A stretch of 64,000 nucleotides of DNA from Oscillospiraceae bacterium (lineage in GTDB: Bacteria > Bacillota > Clostridia > Oscillospirales > SIG627). This document shows positions 44,329 to 53,026 of the stretch, piece after piece. The notes beneath the pieces were generated by a model. That model did no database searches and had not been told where the DNA came from. It worked only from the letters and a program-made list of their open reading frames with translations. Both the position numbers and the translations under genes were made by a program. The stretch lies in NCBI GenBank assembly GCA_015065085.1, contig SVQW01000003.1, positions 62,001 to 126,000 of the forward strand, in the 5' to 3' direction. How positions within the stretch are numbered: position 1 is the first letter of the stretch; the number at the start of each line of letters is the position of its first letter.

Positions 44329-46479
44329 TCATTCTATTACCGTATCTGACGCCCGTGCACGCATGGCGCGCAGTTTTGATGAATTATCCAGCGGTGTTTT
44401 GGCGGTATACGGATTTATTCTTATGTTGCGTATTTCCAATGCTCCGCCTTCCGGCGCTGAGCAGGTTATTATTCCCAACTCATCCAGAACATCCACCGCA
44501 ATAAATAATTTATGCAAATCAAAGCGTTTTGGGCTTTTCTGCGAAAGCATACGGCATACGTAGGTCAGATCAACCGTTTCACCCTCCGTCCGCACAAGAC
44601 GGCACAGTGCGGAATATACATCCTTGAAGTCCTCACGGCCGGGGATACTGAGCTGATTTATGGGACATGCCGAATCGTTTTCACACTTGAGATACGCTTG
44701 CTTTTTAAACTCGAAATACTCCGTCAGCGACGAGGAAAGACGTATATCCCGTATTATAAACTGCAACTGCTTCTGGTTTTGGAAATTATTTATATCAAGA
44801 TTGCAAGCTATATCTACTCTGTCGCCCGCAAGATATTTGAGCGAAGTACTGGGCATTCCGAAAAACAAAGCATTAATAGTCATATCTCCGTTCTGAAGAA
44901 GCAGTTTTGTATGCTTATTCTCGGCAAGCGGAGTAATACTTACAATGGATGCTCCCGAAAAATACAACAGCGGAACAGGGTTCGCACAGCCGTACGGCTC
45001 GAGTGCGTTTATTTCATCCATGGTTTTGAAGTTCACATCGTCCTTGCGTATCTCGCAGTCAATGGTTATGGTCTTTGTCAACATTTCGGGAGTCAGAATA
45101 CTTCGTGCATAATCGTTTATCTTTTTCTTGAATGCGGCAAGATTTGCCCTTTCTATGGAAAGCCCCGCCGCAAGCTCATGTCCGCCGTACTTCATAAGCA
45201 AATCGGAGCAGTGGGTAAGTGCCTTGTTAAGATCAAGACCTTTTATGCTTCTTCCCGAGCCTTTACCTATCTCAACACCGCCCTCTATGCCCTCGTTTTT
45301 GAAGGAAATAAGAATGGACGGCAGGTTGTACCTCTCGGTAAGGCGGGAAGCAACTATTCCGATAACACCGTGATGCCAGGTATCGTCATCCAGTATGATA
45401 ACACGGTCATGCTCAAAATCGTGCTCCTGTTCAATTTTCGCGACCGCGCCTTCAATAATATCATTTTCCACAAGCTGGCGCTGTTTGTTTGTAGCACACA
45501 GCTCCTGAGCGATTTCCTTGGCTAACATAATATCATCTGCCAGGAACAGTTCAACAGCACGCACTGCATTGCCGATACGCCCTGCGGCATTTATTCTGGG
45601 AGCTATAATAAATCCAATGGCAGCCGAGGTTATTTTACGGCTTTTGCCCTTATAGTTGTTTACGCCCGATTCTTCAATCAAAGCCTTAAGACCGAGGTTG
45701 GCGGTATGCTCGATACGTTCAAGTCCCGCTCCGACAATCACACGGTTTTCGCTCATAATGGGCATAACGTCGGCAATAGTACCAATGGCAACAAGGTCGC
45801 CGTATTCATCGCATATTTTATTAACTGTTTCCAACGCACTGCGTGCAAAGAAAACCTCATCCAGTGCGCACAAAAGCTTAAATACCACTCCCACACCCGC
45901 CAGCTCCTTGAAGGGATATTTGCAGTCGGGACGCTTGGGGTTTATAACAGCGCAGGCATCGGGAAGAACCTCACGGCATTCGTGATGATCGGTTACAATG
46001 GTATCCACACCGCAATCCAGTGCAAACCTGACCTCATCCAAAGCGGTTATACCTGTATCCACCGTTATTATCAATTTTCCGCCACGCTGTGAAAAGCTTT
46101 TTATTACCGTATCGTTAAGTCCATAGCCCTCGCCGGTACGGCTGGGAATGTAATACTCCGCATTTGCACCGATAGAGCACAGATATTTATACAGCACTGT
46201 GGTGGAGGTTACGCCGTCTACGTCATAATCACCGTATATCATGACCTTTTCACGGCTGTGGACAGCCTTTATAATACGGTCTACGGCTGTTTTCATGTCT
46301 TTCATGATAAAGGCGTTGAAAAAATTGTTGTAACGCTTATTAAGGAACTTTACAGCCTCATCGCAGGTTTTTATACCGCGGTTCGCCAATATTACGGCAG
46401 TGGTATGCTGAAGTCCCAGTGTAGCCTCAAGCTCTTCCACCAGACCCTCATCGTATTCTCTTATAATCCACTTTTTCAT
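44329..46479 (-). CDS. recJ: Single-stranded-DNA-specific exonuclease RecJ
   Basis: 5'-3' exonuclease of recombination and mismatch repair. 716 residues with DHH-domain motifs IYGDYDVDGVTSTT near residue 80, TVDTGITALDEV near 137 and VTDHHECREVLP near 158, and the DHHA1 motif GGHELAAGL near 440. The C-terminal 130 residues are family-typical extension. GGGGTGG precedes the ATG. First gene of the recJ-relA-dtd-hemZ-kinase run. Confidence 0.94.
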   Translation of the reverse strand: MKKWIIREYDEGLVEELEATLGLQHTTAVILANRGIKTCDEAVKFLNKRYNNFFNAFIMKDMKTAVDRIIKAVHSREKVMIYGDYDVDGVTSTTVLYKYLCSIGANAEYYIPSRTGEGYGLNDTVIKSFSQRGGKLIITVDTGITALDEVRFALDCGVDTIVTDHHECREVLPDACAVINPKRPDCKYPFKELAGVGVVFKLLCALDEVFFARSALETVNKICDEYGDLVAIGTIADVMPIMSENRVIVGAGLERIEHTANLGLKALIEESGVNNYKGKSRKITSAAIGFIIAPRINAAGRIGNAVRAVELFLADDIMLAKEIAQELCATNKQRQLVENDIIEGAVAKIEQEHDFEHDRVIILDDDTWHHGVIGIVASRLTERYNLPSILISFKNEGIEGGVEIGKGSGRSIKGLDLNKALTHCSDLLMKYGGHELAAGLSIERANLAAFKKKINDYARSILTPEMLTKTITIDCEIRKDDVNFKTMDEINALEPYGCANPVPLLYFSGASIVSITPLAENKHTKLLLQNGDMTINALFFGMPSTSLKYLAGDRVDIACNLDINNFQNQKQLQFIIRDIRLSSSLTEYFEFKKQAYLKCENDSACPINQLSIPGREDFKDVYSALCRLVRTEGETVDLTYVCRMLSQKSPKRFDLHKLFIAVDVLDELGIITCSAPEGGALEIRNIRINPYTAKTPLDNSSKLRAMRARASDTVIE

Positions 46480-46573
46480 AATACCACCCCAGTGTAAATA
46501 GTTATTAATATAATATTATATAGTATTTACACAAAAATTACAAGAACATTTCGTAAACAAAGTGCCCCAAACC

Positions 46574-46617
46574 TATAAACAAAGGCTGTGCATCATGTTG
46601 CACAGCCTTTGTTTATA
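46574..46617. terminator. Strong hairpin terminator between the xre gene and recJ
   Basis: A 19-bp perfect stem (46574-46592 with 46599-46617) and 6-nt loop, containing AAAGGCTGTGCA/TGCACAGCCTTT. It lies 12 bp behind the stop codon of the HTH gene on the minus strand. Confidence 0.85.
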
Positions 46618-46629
46618 TCTCGTTCCGGC

Positions 46630-46944
46630 TCAGCCAGTCAATAAATCCGTACAGAAAACCTGCTTTCTTTTATCAAGCGAAGCAATCTTTTGGCTTATAG
46701 CAGGTGTAATTTCGGTTTTTTCAAGCTCATTCACAGCTCCTATAAGAATTCTGTCGGGTGTGGTTTTAAGCACCTCGCATATCCGCATAAGCACATCAAT
46801 ACTGGGTATAGAGCGTGCCGTTTCTATATTTAACAAGTACTTGTCCGACAGCTCCGCCATTTCATTTACCTGCCACTGCTTAAGACCCAGTTCCTTTCGG
46901 CGCGCCGCTATTCTTTTTCCGACCTCTTTATAGTTTACGTACAT
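46630..46944 (-). CDS. XRE-family transcriptional regulator
   Basis: 104 residues with an N-terminal Cro/CI helix-turn-helix (about 8-62: GKRIAARRKELGLKQWQVNEMAELSDKYLLNIE). The C-terminal third is helical and basic. No phage gene is nearby. Ribosome binding site weak. Targets unknown. Confidence 0.85.
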   Translation of the reverse strand: MYVNYKEVGKRIAARRKELGLKQWQVNEMAELSDKYLLNIETARSIPSIDVLMRICEVLKTTPDRILIGAVNELEKTEITPAISQKIASLDKRKQVFCTDLLTG

Positions 46945-47154
46945 AATACCGTTACCTCACATTTTTTCTTCAAGGTAATTTTATATTATGATAGCCCCAA
47001 ATCAAACTTATCATAAGTAGTTTTTCATCTTTACATAAGAATTTACACACGTTATAATAAGTTTATCCACTATAAATGCGAAAAGTACGAGGCTCTACAA
47101 TGATTGATATAATATTTAAGCGAAGAAAAATCATCGAAACCGCCGTGTTGTCAC

Positions 47155-48141
47155 TTAATCATTGAACACACGCGGAGGATAGCTTTGCTTGTCGGAAACT
47201 ACCATTTGCAGTATTTCATCAAAGCTCTTCCACTCAAGAACATCGGAATAAAACTCATTAATGCGACGTGCCGTTTCATCCAGTGCGCGCATACCCGTCA
47301 TAAGCCCGTTGGACATAAGGCTCTGCCAGTGGGTTATGAGAATTACCCACGAGCCGTTGTTTATAATATCAACTATTTCGCCCGACTTGCCGTCTGCGGT
47401 TATAAGCTTGTCCACAACGGAATTGAGATATTCGTCATCATTGCGAGGGGTGTCGATTGTCTCCCAGAAACGGTCATGCGCAATGGCAGGTATGGAAACT
47501 ACGCAACGGTCATCCTCCTCCAGCGCTATCCAGGGCTTTGCATTTTTTACGCCTCTGAGATTACGCAGGAAGTACCAGGCGTTTTTCTTTCCGCTGACCT
47601 GATATACCGCCTGAGAAATTGCCGCAACATACTCCTCTTCCACCTCTATACCCGTTCTCCATGGGGAGGTTATTCCGCAGGAATCTATACCAACCTCCTT
47701 CAGGAGCCTGAGCGCATGCGCGATATAAGGAGTAAGGGTCGTTCTGTCCTGTTCTTTCGCCCAATCGTCCTCACGCAAAGCAAGTGCTTTTCCCGTGGAT
47801 ATATCCACCGCCATGTTGTGGGACAGAATTTCGGGTCCGATGGCAAAGCGTGGGGCTAAATGTTTTTTTGCCATATCCAGCCATTCCGCCACCTTTTCAT
47901 ATTCAACACCGTCAATACCATTAACTATGTCACCGCGGTTTCCCGGCATGGGAACTACACTGAATTTACCTTTGATATTTCTTTTTTCAACAATATCGCA
48001 GAACATTTCCATGGTTTTATTATCGTAATACTCGATTACGGGACGTCCGTCCTCGGTAAAGCCTGTTTTATGGTGGGCATGATATACCGAGACACAGGGT
48101 GCCGGATCGTCAATTATAATTGAAACAGGTATTTTTTTCAT
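47155..48141 (-). CDS. Polysaccharide-deacetylase-like protein
   Basis: 328 residues of the glycoside hydrolase/deacetylase beta-alpha-barrel superfamily: IIIDDPAPCVSVYH at the start (Asp pair), KGKFSVVPMPG near 58, and ILSHNMAVD near 105, the last probably a metal-binding His. No signal peptide, so an intracellular role is likely. The substrate is unknown. AAGGAG precedes the ATG; ymdB lies 10 bp upstream in the same direction. Confidence 0.75.
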   Translation of the reverse strand: MKKIPVSIIIDDPAPCVSVYHAHHKTGFTEDGRPVIEYYDNKTMEMFCDIVEKRNIKGKFSVVPMPGNRGDIVNGIDGVEYEKVAEWLDMAKKHLAPRFAIGPEILSHNMAVDISTGKALALREDDWAKEQDRTTLTPYIAHALRLLKEVGIDSCGITSPWRTGIEVEEEYVAAISQAVYQVSGKKNAWYFLRNLRGVKNAKPWIALEEDDRCVVSIPAIAHDRFWETIDTPRNDDEYLNSVVDKLITADGKSGEIVDIINNGSWVILITHWQSLMSNGLMTGMRALDETARRINEFYSDVLEWKSFDEILQMVVSDKQSYPPRVFND

Positions 48142-48151
48142 GATAAACTCC

Positions 48152-48931
48152 TTAATTTGATATAATTTTTAAATCTGTTATGCATTTTTTATCGGTATCA
48201 ATAGAAAAAAGCGCCGCGTTCAAAGTGCAAGGTGTGTCTGCTACCTCAAATCGCTGAGGCATACCGGTAAGGAACTTACGTATAATTATTTCTTTTTTTA
48301 TGCCCAGCACCGAGTCATGAGGACCTGTCATTCCAATATCGGTAATGTAGCCCGTTCCGCCCGGCAGAATGCGTAAATCAGCCGTCCGGACATGAGTGTG
48401 AGTGCCGAAAATGATATTGATTTTACCATCGAAAAAGTTGCCGAACGCCACCTTTTCACTGGTCGCCTCGGCGTGAAAATCACATATCGAAAAGTCATAT
48501 CTCCCCTTTTCGTGCTCCAAAATCCGCTGTGCCGTTTCAAAGGGACACGCAAGAGGTTCCATAAACACACGTCCCATAAGGGAAATAACCAGTATTTTAT
48601 AGCCATTTATGTTTTTAACGGTGTATCCCTGGCCGGGGCAGCCGGCAGGATAATTGGCAGGGCGAAGCACATCGTCATGGCATTCCAGGTAATTCTGCAT
48701 TTCGTTTCTCTTCCAGGTATGGTTGCCGCCTGTCACCACATCGGCTCCGCAGGTCAGAAGAACATCTGCTCCGTCGGGGTCGGTGCTGTTATACTTTCCA
48801 CAGTTCTCACCATTGACAATAACCATATCTGCTTTATGGGAGGAGCGTATTTTCCACAAATTATTTTTTATAAATTCTTTGCCGTTTTCTCCCACCACAT
48901 CGCCCACACAAAGTATATTTATTATACTCAT
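48152..48931 (-). CDS. ymdB: YmdB-family metallophosphoesterase (TIGR00282)
   Basis: 259 residues with calcineurin-like motifs GDVVGENGKEF near residue 9, VNGENCGKYNS near 38, TGGNHTWKR near 66, CDFHAEATSEK near 150 and GTHTHVRTADLRILPGGTGY near 178. The Bacillus ortholog is a 2',3'-cyclic nucleotide phosphodiesterase affecting motility versus biofilm. AAGGACGGA precedes the ATG. Confidence 0.93.
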   Translation of the reverse strand: MSIINILCVGDVVGENGKEFIKNNLWKIRSSHKADMVIVNGENCGKYNSTDPDGADVLLTCGADVVTGGNHTWKRNEMQNYLECHDDVLRPANYPAGCPGQGYTVKNINGYKILVISLMGRVFMEPLACPFETAQRILEHEKGRYDFSICDFHAEATSEKVAFGNFFDGKINIIFGTHTHVRTADLRILPGGTGYITDIGMTGPHDSVLGIKKEIIIRKFLTGMPQRFEVADTPCTLNAALFSIDTDKKCITDLKIISN

Positions 48932-49008
48932 TTACTGTCCGTCCTTGTAATTAATTGTCGAAAAAACGCGTTCAAACAAAGCTTCTTGAATCAGCTCTGT
49001 GTTCATGG

Positions 49009-49053
49009 TTATAACACATTGCAGTACAAAAGTTGTACCGCAATGTGTTATAA
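49009..49053 (+). terminator. Orphan terminator-like hairpin
   Basis: TTATAACACATTGC and GCAATGTGTTATAA with an inner GTAC/GTAC pair; five T follow on the plus strand. No plus-strand gene lies upstream, so it may be an element end, an antisense terminator or a structure in the ppiB-ymdB transcript. Confidence 0.5.
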
Positions 49054-49068
49054 TTTTTGCCGAGTTTA

Positions 49069-49204
49069 CCGCACAATCCGCAGAGTTTTCCACATTTTCG
49101 TCCTGCGGCCGCGGATTTTAAAGGAGTTTTCCGCACAACCCGCACAGTTTTCCACACAAAAATGTGGAAATGCCTATAATTAAAGGGTTTCAGGCTGTGG
49201 ATAA
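49069..49204. promoter_or_regulatory. Cluster of DnaA-box-like sites with 26-bp direct repeats
   Basis: Two 26-bp repeats (49069-49094 and 49131-49156; 24 of 26 identical) each end in TTTTCCACA, which fits the DnaA-box pattern TTWTNCACA. A near-match in inverse orientation is TGTGGAAAT (49163-49171). A perfect inverse box, TGTGGATAA, lies at 49196-49204 inside the ppiB 3' end. Between the repeats is GCGGCCGC. Confidence 0.5.
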
Positions 49205-49698
49205 CTTTCGCCGAAGGTTTCAACGGTTACCTTCTTCATTACCTGCTTTTCAACGGGAGCGTCACCCCACGAGGTTTTGGTCTGAGCGATTTTGTCAACA
49301 ACATCCATTCCCTCGATAACTTTTCCGAAAGCGGCATACTGACCGTCCAGATGTGGCGCGTTTTCGTGCATGATAAAGAACTGGCTTCCTGCGGAATTGG
49401 GGTTCATGGAGCGAGCCATTGAGAGAACACCCGCGGTATGCTTAAGGTCGTTTTTGAAGCCGTTGATGGCAAATTCGCCTTTGATAGAATATCCGGGGCC
49501 ACCCATGCCGTTGCCGTTGGGGCATCCGCCCTGAATCATAAAACCACAGATAACACGGTGGAAAATAAGACCGTCATAATAGCCTTTATTCACAAGGCTG
49601 ATAAAGTTATTTACGGTATTCGGAGCGATTTCGGGATAAAGCTCTGCTTTGATAATGTCGGAGTTTTCCATTTCGATTGTGATAACGGGATTTTTCAT
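49180..49698 (-). CDS. ppiB: Peptidyl-prolyl cis-trans isomerase, cyclophilin type
   Basis: 172 residues with the cyclophilin core: YYDGLIFHRVICGFMIQGG near residue 40, GVLSMARSMNPNSAGSQFFI near 90, and LDGQYAAFGKVIEGMDVVD near 117. No signal peptide, so cytoplasmic. AAAGG precedes the ATG. Confidence 0.95.
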   Translation of the reverse strand: MKNPVITIEMENSDIIKAELYPEIAPNTVNNFISLVNKGYYDGLIFHRVICGFMIQGGCPNGNGMGGPGYSIKGEFAINGFKNDLKHTAGVLSMARSMNPNSAGSQFFIMHENAPHLDGQYAAFGKVIEGMDVVDKIAQTKTSWGDAPVEKQVMKKVTVETFGESYPQPETL

Positions 49699-49725
49699 TT
49701 TGTTTACCTTTCTTTATTAAAAAAA

Positions 49726-50418
49726 TTATAATTCTGCATTGTCTCCCTCGAGAAAGCGTATCGCCTTTTCTACGGCATCCTTTGCGTCTCCCCAGGGTTC
49801 ATCGGCATAGCGGTAATCGAATTTCTTACAGAAAAATGAGATATTATCCTTAACCTTTTCAATATAAGGAGCTTCAACCGCGGCAACAGCATTAAGAAAA
49901 TCAGGCTGCTTTTTCTTTGATACAAAAAGCTTGGCGTACTTCAAAAACAAACCGTAATGCTCAAGGCAGAAGTGGTTCTGCGCATCCAGCTTTTTACGGA
50001 ACGACGGATCGTTTTCCCACAAAAGGCACGCAGTTTCCAGCATTTTGTTGAAATTCTTTTCAATTCGGGAACATACGTAGCAGGAATTGCTTATCTCGCC
50101 TGCCGCCTCCTCAACCTTTGAAAGCTTGTCTTTGAGAAGCGATATTCCTCCCGCACTGACTCTTTTGGAAACCTCATCAAGATGACTTCCCAGCATAAGA
50201 GCAAGTCCCAGGCGGTTTTTGAGATTGTACATTTTTTTGTAATGCACATCGCAAAACCCCAGATTATTGGTCTGTATACGTATATCCGGCTCCATCATGG
50301 AAGCCCCTAAAATCAAATCAAGCTCGTTATCTTCAAGCTTTTTGTACAAAAGGCAGAACGGACACTGTTCGTTTTGTTCAAACGCCTCGTTGACGGGAAT
50401 GGTATAAATTTTTTCCAT
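49726..50418 (-). CDS. DUF6062-like protein with CxxC motifs
   Basis: About 230 residues from ATG 50418 (GAGGAG upstream; the frame's extension runs into the repeat element and is rejected). Cysteine pairs CPFC near residue 19 and CYVC near 113, and C-x-x-H motifs (CDVHYKK, CLEHYG) suggest a metal site. I recall the family as an uncharacterised one of Clostridia. Function unknown. Confidence 0.75.
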   Translation of the reverse strand: MEKIYTIPVNEAFEQNEQCPFCLLYKKLEDNELDLILGASMMEPDIRIQTNNLGFCDVHYKKMYNLKNRLGLALMLGSHLDEVSKRVSAGGISLLKDKLSKVEEAAGEISNSCYVCSRIEKNFNKMLETACLLWENDPSFRKKLDAQNHFCLEHYGLFLKYAKLFVSKKKQPDFLNAVAAVEAPYIEKVKDNISFFCKKFDYRYADEPWGDAKDAVEKAIRFLEGDNAEL

Positions 50419-50434
50419 ATTTTCTCCTCGGTTA

Positions 50435-50680
50435 TAGCCGAAAAGAGCCGAACTCATGTCGGTTTCGAGGACGATTTTCGCCCCTTTCGGCGTTATTTTT
50501 TCTTGTAATATGTACATATAACTGCGCAAAAATGCCTTGAAAGAAACAAAAATCGTTCCTTGAAACTTCCCTCGAACCGAGGAAAGATAATTTTCGAGCA
50601 GAAATGCATTCTGCGCACAAAGATGTATTTATGCCGGAAAGAAATTTTCTCGGCGGCATTAGTTCGGCTCTTTTCGGCTA
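50435..50680. mobile_element. MITE-like element with 20-bp perfect terminal inverted repeats
   Basis: TAGCCGAAAAGAGCCGAACT (50435-50454) is exactly repeated in inverse at 50661-50680, enclosing 206 bp without a gene. TA at both edges fits the TA target of IS630/mariner-type transposition. Inner inverted repeats such as GCAGAA/TTCTGC suggest RNA folding. The outer end supplies the stop codon of the deacetylase gene. The element fills the interval 50419-50677. Confidence 0.75.
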
Positions 50681-51994
50681 TTTCATAAAACGCATCGTCC
50701 ACGCCTGAAGCTTAAGGCGCTTTGACAGGTATTCATCCTTGAAATCATCACTCTGCACCCAACCCTTAAGGCAATCGTCCGTAAGGTCTGGCAGTACTGA
50801 AAGGTCGGGAAGCTGAGGAGCAGGCTTAAGAATAATTTTCTTTTCACCGCACAAAACAGCCATGGCTGCTCTCAGCCAATCGGCAGGACCGATTTTTTGG
50901 TTTGCAACCGTAATACAAGTCGGCAGGAATTGCTCGGCATTCATATCATATGCCGATTTTATCATATCCTCCGCGTCAACCGCAACATCGTTTTCAACAG
51001 CATAGGGTGTGTCGAGGAAGCCGTAAACCTTGCCGCACACATGCTTATCCTCACCCATGAGAAAATCACGGCAGGCAAGAAAAATATCGGATATGCAAAG
51101 AGAACAGGGCTGTGTCACGGGCATAAACTCCGCATTAAGCTTATCCCTGAGAGCGGGAATATCGGCTTTTTCTATTTTTCTTTCGCCCTCATTCTTTATT
51201 TCATCCGCCAGCTCAGAATAATTCGTTATTCTGAAACGGCTGTCATTTTTGATGCGGTTTATGAACCTGCCGATATTCTTATAGAAGTTCTCGGTGTCCT
51301 CGACAGGTCTTCTGTTGCATTCTTTCCAATTGCCGTACTCGGCAATATTGGTCTTATAGTAATTGAGCTTATCCCAGAACTCAGTGAAATTTGCCATATT
51401 GGGATGAGTAAATATAACAGCGCGCTTTTTGGTTGCAAGAAAATCCAGTATTTCGCTTATTTCCTCGTCGCTGTTTTTGGTGAGAAGCTTTTCAAGAGCA
51501 AAAGTATATTTTACCTGATATATATTACAGTAAAAAACTCCTCTGCCATCCTCGGTATCGCAGAACGTATCCGCGTATACCGGTATGCCCATATCCGCAT
51601 AGCCGTACATAGCAACATAGGATTTCTGATTTCCGGGCGGGCAGGCGACTGTCATCACTCTGCCGTCGGTGGCTTTTTTTATCATTCCGACAGCCTCGGT
51701 TTCCTGACGGATAAACTCATTGTACGCTTTATCGAAATCTTCAAGGTCGGTGTATTCGTTGATGGTAGGATGAAGCGAATGACCATAGGAATGAGTGCCT
51801 ATATCGTGATACTTAAGGGCATCCGTAACGTCCTTACGTCCCCACTTGACAAGCTGGTCGGCAAGAAGTCCCACAACGCAGAAGCCACCCTTGACACCCG
51901 ATTCTCTGAGCACCTCCGCCTCTCTGTACACGGCATCCGCCGCAACCGAGGATGTAAAATCCTCTGTATCGAAAGAGAAAATTATATCTGTCAT
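50678..51994 (-). CDS. Polysaccharide deacetylase (NodB-type) with C-terminal extension
   Basis: 438 residues. N-terminal carbohydrate-esterase-4 domain: FSFDTEDFTS (Asp pair), HDIGTHSYGHSLHP (His pair of the metal site) near residue 68 and VACPPGNQKS near 118. The remaining part from about 260 has no family I know (cysteines in CSLCISDIFLACRDFL). Start ATG 51994 chosen because GGGGGTA precedes it. No signal peptide. The last codon and stop lie within the end of the 246-bp repeat element, so the original C-terminus may have been altered. Confidence 0.8.
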   Translation of the reverse strand: MTDIIFSFDTEDFTSSVAADAVYREAEVLRESGVKGGFCVVGLLADQLVKWGRKDVTDALKYHDIGTHSYGHSLHPTINEYTDLEDFDKAYNEFIRQETEAVGMIKKATDGRVMTVACPPGNQKSYVAMYGYADMGIPVYADTFCDTEDGRGVFYCNIYQVKYTFALEKLLTKNSDEEISEILDFLATKKRAVIFTHPNMANFTEFWDKLNYYKTNIAEYGNWKECNRRPVEDTENFYKNIGRFINRIKNDSRFRITNYSELADEIKNEGERKIEKADIPALRDKLNAEFMPVTQPCSLCISDIFLACRDFLMGEDKHVCGKVYGFLDTPYAVENDVAVDAEDMIKSAYDMNAEQFLPTCITVANQKIGPADWLRAAMAVLCGEKKIILKPAPQLPDLSVLPDLTDDCLKGWVQSDDFKDEYLSKRLKLQAWTMRFMK

Positions 51995-52053
51995 AACTAC
52001 CCCCATAAAAATTCAATCACTTGGCATATATAGCTCAATATTTATATTTCCGT

Positions 52054-52902
52054 TTAAACGCTTCTGAAGCCTCTGCCGATAATTTCACTGCTTGTGGTTA
52101 TAATGATAAACGAATGAGGATCGATTTCTTTGACTTTGTTACGGAGTCTTATGGCTTCAATTCGTTTGCATACTGTATGAATCATGGTTTTTTCTTCTTT
52201 TGTAAATTCACCGATAACAGAATTAACCGTAACCCCGTGATGAAGTGTCTTTATGATAAAATCGGATATTTCCTCACGTTTGGTCGTAATTACAATAAAA
52301 TATTTGCAAGTGTTGAGATTTTCAATCATGCTGTCAACAATAAATGCCTTTGCAAACAAGCCCATCAGTGAGAACAAGCCTATCTGAACGCCGAAAACAG
52401 CAAAGGAGCTTGCGGCAACAAAGAAATCAACCGCCAGCAATGCCTTGCCTACGTCGACATTTGTATATTTTTTCAGAATAAGCGCGGCAATATCGGTTCC
52501 GCCGGAGGATGCATCGCTGTTAAAAATCATTGCAGAGCCGACGGAGGTAAGAATCATGGCATATGCCAGCTCCATAAACGGTTGGTTTGTAAGCGGCTGC
52601 GACAGCGGCAAGACCACCTCTAAGACATATGTGACTGCTGAATAGAACATACTGCAGTAAACCGTCTTTATTCCGTTTTTTGTGCCCAGAAACAAAAAAC
52701 CGAGCAACAAAAGGGTAATATTCAAAATCCATATCCATGCGGCAGGTGTTACGGGAGTAATTTTACCGAGAATTGTGCCTATACCCGTTACTCCTCCGGT
52801 TGCAAAGCCGTTTGGAATCTTGAAAAAATAAACTCCGCAGGAAAGAAGTATGCAGCCCAAATTGATAAACAGAAAATTCTTGAGTTTGCTTTGTTTTTTC
52901 AT
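52054..52902 (-). CDS. YitT family membrane protein (DUF161/DUF2179)
   Basis: 282 residues: five or six membrane helices (IPNGFATGGVTGIGTILGKI, FNSDASSGGTDIAALILKKY) and a C-terminal cytosolic DUF2179 domain (about 205-280, IVITTKREEISDFIIKTLHHGVT). Function unknown; the family is very frequent in Firmicutes. GAGAGG precedes the ATG. Confidence 0.88.
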   Translation of the reverse strand: MKKQSKLKNFLFINLGCILLSCGVYFFKIPNGFATGGVTGIGTILGKITPVTPAAWIWILNITLLLLGFLFLGTKNGIKTVYCSMFYSAVTYVLEVVLPLSQPLTNQPFMELAYAMILTSVGSAMIFNSDASSGGTDIAALILKKYTNVDVGKALLAVDFFVAASSFAVFGVQIGLFSLMGLFAKAFIVDSMIENLNTCKYFIVITTKREEISDFIIKTLHHGVTVNSVIGEFTKEEKTMIHTVCKRIEAIRLRNKVKEIDPHSFIIITTSSEIIGRGFRSV

Positions 52903-53026
52903 ACCCTACCTCTCAAATGTCAAATCCCGGTAATGCCTGTAATATAGACATCTTTCACTGACACCTTTCCCATATGGTGAAGGATTTCTTTTTATCCATT
53001 AAATCCGATAATTTATTGAGTTTAGT

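Noticed and set aside
46945..47154. Looked for a riboswitch or small RNA in the gap before the xre gene
   Set aside because: AT-rich DNA with no stable fold or known motif; only weak promoter-like boxes.
49069..49204. Considered as oriC
   Set aside because: No dnaA, dnaN, recF, gyrB or par genes nearby and no clear AT-rich unwinding region beside the boxes.
48972..49223. An 83-codon frame in the ymdB-ppiB gap
   Set aside because: It runs through the direct repeats and hairpin, has no ribosome binding site and overlaps the ppiB 3' end.
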